Source: Phoronis australis
Taxonomy: Eukaryota; Phoronida; Phoronidae
DNA length: 64,000 bases
Assembly: GCA_002633005.1 (NCBI GenBank)
Contig: NMRA01000261.1
Coordinates: forward strand, 372,001-436,000
Direction: 5' to 3'
Below, in pieces: positions 27,401-34,300 of the stretch. The translations under genes were made by a program, and so were the position numbers. The notes under the pieces are model-generated. The model ran no database searches and was not told the origin of the DNA. It saw nothing but the letters and a program-made list of their open reading frames with translations. Position 1 is the first letter of the stretch. Every line of letters starts with the position of its first letter.

Positions 27401-30235
27401 AATATTGGGTGAGATTGGCCAAGTATTTTACTTTGCCAGGTAGTCCTTGATTGTCTATCACTGAGCGCTGAGTCAACTTTTGTAAGATTAAAAACCGGAT
27501 CTGGTGATCGCCGCACAAATAAAAAAGTACATGTTCAATCAATGTTTCGTCTATTCATTAGACTATGGCCAAAAACTTATTTAATTAACTTTTGTAATCC
27601 GTTTTAGGATCTCAAGCACTGACTGTCCATAACAGTACATTTCTCAAAAAGCCCAACCTTTTGTTCTTTTTGTCTTTTTAAAATCTTTTACTGAATCTTG
27701 AAAATTGGATGCTCTCATCTGAGTGATATTCAGTCAGTAATGAAAAGATTTCATTTATTTATTGCATGGTGATGGCAATTAGGGAATTAAGGTTTCATTC
27801 TGTTGCTTTATGGTAAAATATTTTTTCACGAGCACGCACATGAACATTACAACAACGACTTCTCTTTAAGCGCCAACATGTGCGTATGCGTGTAGTTACA
27901 TAGTACTTATGTTACTCTGTCTCCCTGACATCCCAAAACTTCCTAGCATGATATTGATGAAAGGCTGGGCACCAATTCTGGATAGAAAGTTTTAATGAGA
28001 TAACCAGACACCAGTGGTGATTGTGGATACTATTTGTGGACAGTAACTTGGTTCCAGTGTCAATCGCCAATAGCAGATGAATGTGGCCTACACAGCTCAA
28101 GCAATCTCTCTCAGGAACAGCCTATTATGATTGACAAGATAGTTACCATGAGTGTCAAATCAAGTGTTTTGTGCAATGGCGGCCTCACCTATGTGGCATG
28201 CGCACGTCCAATAACATTAAGGCATCGGACCAGACACAACCTGTCTGAGGGTACCACTAGGCCAGTGCCACCCACTTTTTAATCTGCCATGCCCCCAGGG
28301 CCAGGACAGTGCTTTTCAGTGTTTTTTGATTTTTAGTGCATTTCAAAATAGGTAGAGAACCGATGGACGGATCTCAATGAAACGTGACACAGGTATGTGC
28401 ATGACGACAATGTGCCAGCACTAGTCAATTTTCGAAGTAATTAGACCACTGCACTACCGGAGTGGCCATTTTGGTTTGAACAATGGGCCTTTTCAGTACT
28501 TTTGAATGGGATAGTGTTTGTGGATGATATCTAGAGGACCAGTTGATAGATATCAACAAAGGTAATGATATAGAGGTATGAGATGGTGATAGCACCAGTC
28601 AACTTTAGAGCATATTCCAGCAACTGGCGCACTTCCTAGAGGCCATTTTGTTCGGTTGCCCTGATTGATATCTCAGGTTGTATTTTGATGAAATTTGACC
28701 AGGGCCCGGTCTCCAATCTTTTTACTCGAAACGGAACTCGAAATTAGATTTGGCATTTTCTACTCTACTTTTGGGCGAACTCAAGATAAGTGTCTATTAT
28801 TCTATGCTCGAGTACACAATAACTTACGTAGATAATTTGTTGCCCTTAGTTCACAGTTTGTAAACCCAATATCAAAGCAATAAGTTTGAGCTTGAACTCG
28901 AAATTTCGAGTTTTTACTCAAGTTTGTAGCACGAATATAACGGTCTTCAAGGGCAAACTTGAACTAGAAACTCCTATGCATAAACTATAATGTATTCGAG
29001 CACAGTCTGATAACCAATTATCTTAAGTTAGCACAAAAGGAGCAGAGAAATTGCCAAAAATAGTTTTGAGTTCGTTTCGAGTACAAAGATTAGAGACCGG
29101 GCCCAGGGGCCAGACTTAACATTTTATGAGAAGAAGTTAGATTCTGGACATAGAGAATGGCTGGATGGAATTCCATGAAACTTGACAGAGAGGTATACAA
29201 ATAGGCAGCAATGCTCTGGCACTAGTTGCATGGGTTTTGGGCAGATTCGACTGCCGCAGCACCACCTAATGGCTATTTTGATCAAACAACACATGAAACC
29301 AGAGAACAAAATGGCCACTAGAAGGTGTTGCAGTAGTCGAATCAGGTCGAAAATCAGGTGCAATCTCATCATATACCTCTCTGTCAAGTTTCAATGAAAT
29401 CTGCCAATTGGTTCTCTATAGATATATCTGCAAATGCTCTTCTACCAAACAACACTTGAAAAGCCCTTGTAGATAAAAAATGGCCACTAGGAGGTGCTAT
29501 GGAAGCAGAAACTGCCCGAAAATTCAATGGTGCTGGCACACTGATATCACCAACCTTTTGGTCAAGTTTCATTCAAATGTCTATAGGAATTTGACTGCGG
29601 AAGGTGGTATGACGTCATATCCCGTGACGTGCGCAGTGTAAAAATGACCAGTTACCTATTTTGGGAACTGAACGAAGGACTGCTTGAAGAAAAAGTTTAA
29701 TAACAGGAGTATTTGTTCGAGTAAATTCGAGTTGCCGGGAAAGAATTAAAGACATGGACGGCCTCTTTAGGGGTCCCTGTGCGCATAAGATGATTTTTTC
29801 AATCGGTGTGAGGCATGAGGTATAATTCGCCGAAAACCTTTCGGCATGAAGCGCCTATACTATAGGAGCTACACCGTCTCTTTTGAGCCAGCTAGCGACG
29901 GTGTGACTCACTGTGACTGTCTACTCCATAAGCTGATGTTCGTCCATTATTACTGCCGTACTTACTTCGTTGATCAGCTCCGGGTATGTGAATGAAAATG
30001 TGTATTGTCGTGTGTAATCAAGTTCCATGATATATTCTTTATCAAATACAGCAACTTCTGGATCCATTGTGGTCTTCCACTCCGCCTCGAAAACACCAAC
30101 GCCAACGGCATGATCGTGCGCTTGATTTTCCAGTTGAAAACCACTGGAATTCACGAAATAAGACACGTTCGAAAATAAAAACAATAAGAAACCATTACCA
30201 GGCAATTCAAATGATCGAAATCGCCTGAAGAGCAT
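1..30235 (-). CDS. SIDT: SID1 transmembrane family protein (SIDT1/SIDT2-like), partial, spliced
   Basis: Members of this family are multi-pass membrane proteins that bind and move double-stranded RNA or DNA: SID-1 in nematode systemic RNAi, SIDT1/SIDT2 in vertebrate lysosomal and endosomal membranes. Nine minus-strand exons were found: 30235-29966, 11482-11300, 11067-10923, 10226-10143, 7700-7601, 7319-7263, 2537-2444, 913-870 and 438-401. The last is tentative, and the 3' half of the gene lies beyond base 1. Recognition rests on family motifs in the right order: an N-terminal hydrophobic signal segment, FFLDVST-like and VENF motifs, [41 protein letters not shown], then the first membrane helix. 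From 11482 onward every junction is phase-consistent. Exon 1 ends in phase 0 but the exon at 11482 needs a phase-2 donor, so at least one short exon in the 18-kb first intron was missed. The 5' end is divergent from the nuclear receptor gene. SIDT1 versus SIDT2 orthology cannot be decided from this part. Confidence 0.93.
401..438 (-). CDS. SIDT: Possible SIDT micro-exon in the cytoplasmic loop
   Basis: A 38-base candidate with acceptor CTGTAG, donor GTAACT and correct phase, encoding about [13 protein letters not shown]. The cytoplasmic loop varies between species, so homology gives no support. The call rests on splice signals and phase only. Confidence 0.45.
870..913 (-). CDS. SIDT: SIDT micro-exon: cytoplasmic loop start
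   Basis: A 44-base exon encoding [14 protein letters not shown], a basic then acidic stretch expected just inside the membrane after helix 1. The acceptor is ATTACAG and the donor GTAACT. The phases fit the previous exon. Confidence 0.8.
938..1500. repeat. 71/76-bp tandem satellite
   Basis: Units begin with GAGTATCTACC at 938, 1009, 1085, 1161, 1237, 1308 and 1381, giving spacings of 71, 76, 76, 76, 71 and 73 bases. The 76-base form differs by an ACGAG insertion after CTACCAG. Each clean unit holds the 8-base palindrome GTGATCAC. The array decays after 1380 and traces continue at 1715-1830. It sits in a SIDT intron. Confidence 0.93.
1515..1710 (+). mobile_element. tRNA-derived SINE fragment
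   Basis: Contains a pol III B-box-like GGGTTCGAGTCCC at about 1546, followed by a body that recurs at two other places in the window (12718-12790 and 43925-43760). It appears to have inserted into the satellite array, whose traces resume just after it. The A-box half is incomplete, so it is not a functional tRNA. Confidence 0.7.
2444..2537 (-). CDS. SIDT: SIDT exon: first transmembrane helix
   Basis: Encodes a hydrophobic helix ([20 protein letters not shown]) ending FIDHH. This matches the position of transmembrane segment 1, directly after the extracellular domain. The acceptor is TTCTAG, the donor GTAAGT, and it exits in phase 2. Confidence 0.92.
2585..3770. repeat. Dispersed repeat family A, copy 1 (CTCF-core-like motifs)
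   Basis: Built of degenerate 105-220 bp sub-units. Each has a GCCACTAG(G)NGGC-type core, then a phrase like AAATTTCATGAAAATCCG, then a phrase like GAAGATACAGAGGTAAACG. Core-like sites start at 2667, 2773, 2915, 3053, 3270, 3427 and 3572. The same sequence recurs at 22433-23130 and 48541-49306. It lies in an intron of SIDT, and the open frames inside it are by-products of the repeat. Confidence 0.88.
3771..5058. other. SIDT intron sequence, no recognised feature
   Basis: AT-rich sequence between repeat family A and the Kolobok-like element. Short open frames here show no family motif and no good splice context. Confidence 0.6.
5377..5772 (+). CDS. Transposon ORF with P2X7-type cysteine (Zn-binding) domain, truncated
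   Basis: About 131 residues. The N-terminal half is acidic and Ser-rich. From residue 71 it carries WCKCTVC, then [10 protein letters not shown], the W-C-x-C-x2-C...E-C-x-C-C signature of the zinc-coordinating ballast domain fused to vertebrate P2X7 receptors, also seen alone in many invertebrate proteins. The similarity fades after FDEAKPLL, where the frame runs antisense into the transposase remnant, so the 3' end is a deletion junction and not the native C-terminus. In the intact element it was probably a companion gene convergent with the transposase. Its role in transposition is unknown. Confidence 0.75.
   Translation: MTGVGDPYHSDSSVSDGDLVHSSGDEEFFHGHSVGGYMFEPEYNEAEYAQAQAAVERNEAATEDRRGDTSWCKCTVCVVMPTSMECLCCSEFDEAKPLLDMVKWTSGIPRTEEQLSHLPECPATHSHWMVT
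5660..6401 (-). pseudogene. THAP-domain transposase (Kolobok-like) remnant, 5' part only
   Basis: From 6401 downwards the frame reads [17 protein letters not shown], then [17 protein letters not shown], then [10 protein letters not shown]. This is the core of a THAP zinc finger (HRFP, W, C..HF, AIPS box). An acceptor-like TTAG directly precedes 6401, so the first C-x-C half may be on a missing exon. A TAG at 6251-6249 interrupts the THAP domain. The downstream open frame has a long Ser/Pro-rich linker, then [22 protein letters not shown] and a C..GH..W block typical of these transposases. It stops near LTMSSSG, before any catalytic residues. Confidence 0.8.
6740..7262. other. SIDT intron sequence, nothing recognised
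   Basis: AT-rich sequence between the Kolobok-like element and the 57-base SIDT exon. No repeat or coding signal was identified. Confidence 0.6.
7263..7319 (-). CDS. SIDT: SIDT exon: last extracellular strand
   Basis: A 57-base micro-exon encoding [19 protein letters not shown], leading into the first membrane segment. The acceptor is CCACAG and the donor GTAAGT. Phase 1 is preserved on both sides. Confidence 0.88.
7601..7700 (-). CDS. SIDT: SIDT exon: FYIVFVIK strand and cysteine
   Basis: Encodes [17 protein letters not shown] followed by a conserved Cys region, matching the family's FYVVVVVK beta strand. The acceptor is CACAG, the donor GTAAGA, and it exits in phase 1. Confidence 0.92.
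7701..8462. other. SIDT intron sequence, nothing recognised
   Basis: Between SIDT exon 7601-7700 and the probable LTR. The open frame at 8157-8447 has no recognisable motif. Confidence 0.55.
8463..9102 (-). mobile_element. Probable solo LTR of a retrotransposon
   Basis: Read on the minus strand the segment starts TGTAACA and ends GTTCACA. It has a TATA box (TATAAATAG, plus 8921-8930) followed by a CpG-rich leader, and a polyadenylation signal AATAAA (plus 8543-8548) about 375 bases further on. This layout matches a U3-R-U5 structure. No internal retrotransposon genes are adjacent, and no target duplication is visible, so the ends are uncertain. Confidence 0.5.
9378..9435. repeat. (CGCA)n/(CA)n microsatellite
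   Basis: A CGCA tetranucleotide run grades into a CA dinucleotide run, suggesting CpG decay of a mixed array. Confidence 0.95.
10143..10226 (-). CDS. SIDT: SIDT exon: [10 protein letters not shown] / [13 protein letters not shown] block
   Basis: This 84-base exon is exactly 28 codons with phase 0 on both sides. It carries the family hallmark [10 protein letters not shown] and YQTMTKKAA, nearly identical to vertebrate SIDT2 as I recall it. The acceptor is TTGCAG and the donor GTATGT. Confidence 0.96.
10923..11067 (-). CDS. SIDT: SIDT exon: [18 protein letters not shown] block
   Basis: Encodes the highly conserved segment in which a SP-S-SP-YY motif precedes FPDGVES and a stretch ending SLQSIN. 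The acceptor is TATCAG, the donor GTAAGA, and it exits in phase 0. Confidence 0.95.
11300..11482 (-). CDS. SIDT: SIDT exon: extracellular domain, RTLC and VDVST-like block
   Basis: The acceptor is TTTTAG and the donor GTAAGA. The block RTLCPLENH, then [14 protein letters not shown] and MVENFTV, follows the order seen in vertebrate SIDT proteins. It enters needing a phase-2 upstream exon and leaves in phase 2; the split Lys codon is completed by the exon at 11067. Confidence 0.92.
12050..13700. repeat. Diverged repeat family A, copy 2
   Basis: Repeated sub-units carry the family phrases (AAAATTGCCACTAGG..., ...CCAAATTTCAT..., ...GATACAG...). CCACTAGGTGCCAC occurs at 12581 and CCACTAGGGGGTCA at 13241. 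It is much more decayed than the other copies. A SINE fragment at 12718-12790 interrupts it. Confidence 0.65.
12718..12790 (+). mobile_element. tRNA-derived SINE fragment (A-box half)
   Basis: ATGGCTTAGTTTGATAAGTG resembles a pol III A box. It is joined directly to GATCAGTGCAATGGGCCCA, a tail also present at 1650-1668, so the B box and part of the body are deleted. Confidence 0.55.
13750..19458. other. Long SIDT intron 1, part: no gene recognised
   Basis: Mostly unique AT-rich sequence with short GC-rich islands near 16240-16440, 16640-16870 and 17220-17300. None encodes a recognisable domain. A missing short SIDT exon could lie here but was not identified. Confidence 0.5.
19459..19984. mobile_element. 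hAT-like MITE with CAGGGCTTGGAAT ends
   Basis: Perfect 13-base inverted termini (CAGGGCTTGGAAT / ATTCCAAGCCCTG) are flanked by AATAAC on both sides (19453-19458 and 19985-19990). The left part holds three repeats of a TTTCCGCTTTTTT phrase and several CCGCGG palindromes. A second, inverted copy lies at about 51258-51838 in RPS19. Confidence 0.85.
19991..21217. repeat. Element with about 430-bp internal tandem units and CTCTGCGCG ends
   Basis: The ends share ACTCTGCGCGTG in inverted orientation (19993 and about 21205-21217). Inside are two and a half degenerate units starting near 20050, 20495 and 20925. Each has TGACCT...CTTCCGGTGCA and, in the first two, a perfect TGACCTTTGACCT. The 3' end has an AAGAATAAG-type purine tract followed by a CTCTGCGC/GCGCAGAG hairpin. 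Confidence 0.7.
22433..23130. repeat. Dispersed repeat family A, copy 3
   Basis: Closely matches 2585-3770 over several hundred bases, including the GAAATGCGCCCA(T/C)GAATGCAT entry phrase and the GCGTCCACATATAAAT exit. CTCF-core-like sites occur at 22631 (CCACTAGGAGGCGC), 22791 and 22936. Confidence 0.88.
25971..26600. mobile_element. Repeat with GGACGCCC motifs, copy 1
   Basis: Several TTTGGACGCCC/TTGGACACCC repeats within 100 bases, followed by an AT-rich body. An inverted, partly matching copy is at 54180 down to about 53440. The insertion separates two near-identical flanking segments (see findings). Confidence 0.6.
28702..29105. mobile_element. Palindromic MITE, GGGCCCGGTCTC ends
   Basis: Termini GGGCCCGGTCTCCAATCTTT and its near-complement at 29080-29105 form inverted repeats that extend inward as ACTCGAAACG/CGTTTCGAGT. 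It has no coding capacity. A diverged copy lies at 62262-62606. Confidence 0.8.
29581..29965. other. First part of SIDT intron 1
   Basis: Unique sequence downstream of SIDT exon 1. It includes a CRE-like TGACGTCA at about 29609. No gene was recognised. Confidence 0.5.
29966..30235 (-). CDS. SIDT: SIDT exon 1: signal peptide and start of extracellular domain
   Basis: Encodes 90 residues from ATG at 30235. Residues 15-28 are hydrophobic ([14 protein letters not shown]), which fits a signal peptide. The end ([13 protein letters not shown]) aligns with the family's first beta-sandwich strands. The donor is GTAAGT, phase 0, at 29960-29965. This start was chosen because it is the Met directly ahead of the signal-like segment. 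Confidence 0.85.
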
Positions 30236-31152
30236 TGCAGATATATAGAGAAATCTTTCGCTGCCAATTAAAATTTAAACAAACATGTATCAGCGATCGT
30301 TCCGTGTCACGTTCTTGTTTCCGGGTTTATCACCGGTAGAACATTTCACAGCAGGTGGCGATGTGCTGCGCGATACCGTTTCGAGTCTCCTCCCTAAGCC
30401 TCGAGATGGCGCTAATCGGTTTAATGGCGAACAGCGTCATCTTGAGGCTGGTCCAGGAGTAGGCTAATAATATTAGCTCATTCAGTGGGCTCTGTAGATC
30501 CTGGGCCCGATTTTGCAAGACAGATTAATGTTACACTGTTTACGTATGGAAATACCTGATGTATTTACATGTGGAGCATTGAAAGCACAGTTGGTGTATG
30601 ACGTAAATGTTCATTCACTAACGCTACCTGGTGGGCAATAGTGATTGCTTCTTGAGAACGAAACGGTGTGTCGTGAGCAGATGTTAGTACCTTGGATTAA
30701 AAAGGCTCACTAGGCACTTATCTTTGTTTATTTTCAGGCAACGTTTCAGCATTGGAATAATGAGTTACAGTGCAATAATGTTAAAGTGTTAAGAGCAATA
30801 GATTCAATTTCATTTTGTCCAATACTTGCGAGATGCGTAACACTGTCTTCCAAAACTCAGTGACAATTTAATGACATGGACGAAGACGCTGTTTGAGCAC
30901 TGTAATGCACTGATTACGTAATATCGTACAATATTGTCACAGAGTGGCATTATATACCTTCGCATAAGGCATATTTAGATCCCATTTTGGGCACTTTTAC
31001 CCGGAGGTAAACACTTGTCAGCTTTTGACCAGTCAGTGTCAGTGAGTATAGTGAAATTAATCGTGAGGCCGAGTTGAGGATACGAAGGTCAAAAACTGGA
31101 GCCAAGTAGTGTTGATTGGACACTTTCACTGTTGAAGCCGAAGACAGAAATA
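30236..31152. promoter_or_regulatory. Divergent spacer between SIDT and nuclear receptor genes
   Basis: A spacer of 917 bases separates the two start codons, which point away from each other. It is less repetitive than the surrounding introns and has GAGATGGCGCTAAT near 30404. It should hold both 5' UTRs and a shared or paired promoter. No TATA box is convincing. Confidence 0.55.
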
Positions 31153-31393
31153 ATGTCTGAACCGACTAGTGTCAGTGACTGTGGAGACGGTGAACGAAAC
31201 GATAAAGAAGGTGGTTCCAACCTTTCTGCTAGTGCAGGTGAGGCTACTGTGTCATGTCCAGCTAACTGCCGGGCAGCCCATGGCTTGGACCTGTCACCAG
31301 GACATGTGATTAAGAGTGTTGGTAATACTGAATTGTTGCAAGTTAATGCTATGACAGCTGAAGAGAATGTGACTACTGCCACCTTGACTAGAG
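31153..31393 (+). CDS. Nuclear receptor exon 1 (A/B region)
   Basis: Starts [16 protein letters not shown]. It is the first ATG in the frame, preceded by AGAAATA. The donor GTATTA is weak but its phase 1 fits exon 2 exactly. Ser/Thr-rich and low in structure, as usual for A/B domains. Confidence 0.8.
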
Positions 31394-34300
31394 GTATTAA
31401 AAGTGATGGTTTGTTTATTTTTGTGTTGAATTGACGATAATTATAACTCTGTTTCATTAGAAAAAGTAAACTTTGATTTAAAGTAGTTAATGAAATTGGT
31501 CTCAAATTGTTCCCTAGTCTATTTTGAGGTGATTTCATGACTTAACGGAAAGAAGTAAGAGTTCGTTATTCACTGGTGACCAGGCAGACTCAAAATTGTC
31601 GTGGCATATGGCATTTCGTGGGTAATGGTCACTTGCCAATAGTTACCCATGGGTATTTTGAGAGTCATTGTTCTCCACTGAACAACAAAAATAAAATTGA
31701 TTCTCAAAAGTGACTTTATTGCCATTTTGTGCACCCAGATGATCTCAAGGGATTACAAACTGTTAGTTCATTGCAAATCTAGGTCTTCATTTCTCATCGT
31801 GGTCAAGAACAAGTTGAGTGAGCTAAATCAGTTCTTGGACAGAACATAGGTTTTTACCTGGTTTAAAAATAGTTGTGTTTAGCTAATTTTAAGTTATATT
31901 TAGAGTGCTCTTGGGTGATATGATCGGTCCGTTTAGGAAAGGACCAAACTGATTCTTTTGTTTAAAACAAATTTAAAAATTAGAAAAACGAGCCAGGTTT
32001 TAATTTTTCATTTTTCAATTTCTTTAAAAAATTCAAAATAAGAAAATCAAGTCGATTATTGATTTTTTGTGTTTTGTGGAGGGAACGAAGACGCAGTCTA
32101 CTTCCATTTTTGTTTTCTAAAGTCCTTAGCTCAGAACATTACAAAAATAATTGAATTTTTGGACATTTATGGACATTTCCAATCTTTGCATAAGGGAGGA
32201 CAAAGCAACACTCCCAAATCTTTTTGGATGTCAATCAAAGTCAAATTTCTTAGGCACCCAATTAGATTGAAGGATCAGCCTTCAGTTGACCAATGGTTTA
32301 GTCAGGTGCTCCATATGACACTAGAAAAAACAATTGCAGCTTTGTTCACTTGATTGCCTTTGATGGGTTGTTTGATGGCTGATACCCCTCTGTCTTCACC
32401 TCAATCTTTCTCATAAGTTTTGCCGTGTTCCACAGTATAGGCAATGACATCATAATACTGTTTCAACTCCGACATAGTGATGTAGTCTATATCTGGTCCA
32501 CCACTTCACCTGTTGACAACTGTTTATTAGTTCACAACTAATTTATTGAATTTANNNNNNNNNNNNNNNNNNNNNNNNNNNNNNNNNNNNNNNNNNNNNN
32601 NNNNNNNNNNNNNNNNNNNNNNNNNNNNNNNNNNNNNNNNNNNNNNNNNNNNNNNNNNNNNNNNNNNNNNNNNNNNNNNNNNNNNNNNNNNNNNNNNNNN
32701 NNNNNNNNNNNNNNNNNNNNNNNNNNNNNNNNNNNNNNNNNNNNNNNNNNNNNNNNNNNNNNNNNNNNNNNNNNNNNNNNNNNNNNNNNNNNNNNNNNNN
32801 NNNNNNNNNNNNNNNNNNNNNNNNNNNNNNNNNNNNNNNNNNNNNNNNNNNNNNNNNNNNNNNNNNNNNNNNNNNNNNNNNNNNNNNNNNNNNNNNNNNN
32901 NNNNNNNNNNNNNNNNNNNNNNNNNNNNNNNNNNNNNNNNNNNNNNNNNNNNNNNNNNNNNNNNNNNNNNNNNNNNNNNAAAATTTAATACAACTTCATT
33001 TTTTGTACATGGGTAGGTATCCTAACATAAACCCAAATGCCAAATTTTGTGCACTCAATGACCCCTAATTTCGCCGCTGGAGCATGATAACACAAATTAG
33101 CACAATTGGGCATATTAGCTGTCTCAAAAATTGCATGTTTTCAGCAACAAAAATGAGTAACATACAAAATATATCAAAAGCTATATTTTGGTGGCTGAAA
33201 TAACCAACGTATACTGTGCATAATTCTATGCCATTTATTAAAATCTGACAGTTTTGTGCTAGACAGGGGAGATAATCCACAGTCCACTTTTTGGGGCTAA
33301 TTTTAGTGGCCATTTTTACTGCCATAAATCACCTTGTAGCCTTATGTGACGTTTTGAACATACAGTTAAAGAGTTAGTCTTGATGACTGAGCAATAAAAA
33401 ATCTTGCCTCAACTTTGCACTTCAGTGAAAAGTATCTTGCAAAACTGTCTATTTTCATAGTTTGGAAATGACGAGCAGAGTTTACAGACCATTTGAACAA
33501 ACTTTTAGGCAAGAAGTCTGCTTTAAATAGTTATAGAAACCAAGTCTAAACTCTTTCAAATCCAAACAAGGTGTTTTCCGGGTTTATTACGCGACTAGTA
33601 TCAAAACTGAACCCGATGACCTTTGCCCACTGAGGGAGTCAGTTGACTGAGGTTAAGCTTGAGGATATATAAAAATGTACGTAACCCTCTTGTATTCTTC
33701 CATTTCTTTTACATTACCCGGTTAATTTAAACACTCTGTAGAAATTTTAAATGGACATAAATGCCTTTAAGATTAAACGAGTAAGAATTGATATGACTGG
33801 TTTTGAGAGAAACAAGTGCATTTTAAAAAGACAAAATGGCGGACGATGTCGATGGGCCTTCATGTTCCTTTAGAGTTTAGTCTGCAAAAAATCCGATCAC
33901 AAAAGTTTTGTGCTTTAGTGAGTTATGTCAAAGACACCACTGAACATTTGAGATACAGGAAACTACCTCACAAAGCAAGGCCTGTGCCAGAGTACGGAGT
34001 CGTACTACCCATTGTCAGTGAATTTCTGACTGAACAGGACCAGTCATGGAAGAGTCAGGTAATGCTGGATGTTACCACTCTACTCCTCTCCTCCTGAACG
34101 TAGCAGCCTTGTCAAATTCGACCGGCATTTCTGTTTCGAGATATGACTTTAGTGAAAGTCAGAATGGGAAGGATCTCTGTGATCGCAAGATCGCTCCATT
34201 CAAACAACATGTAAAGTACTTTGTAGCCGAAGGTAGCAATATCATAAACTTTCTGGATTTGAAAGAAGCATTACTTTCCAGTGTCCGTGTGAAGGGATGT

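Larger units (their letters stand above)
24700..29580. repeat. Dispersed repeat family B (about 165-bp units)
   Basis: Repeated units read AAAATGGCCACTAGGAGGTGCTACAG..., then GAAAATTCAATGGTGCCGGCGCA, then TCAAGTTTCATTGAAA. Cores are near 25447, 25592, 25772, 26662, 29312 and 29482. The cores resemble those of family A. Other elements have inserted at 25971-26600 and 28702-29105. Confidence 0.75.

Noticed and set aside
32546-33016. 156-residue open frame
   Set aside because: It is almost wholly the run of N.
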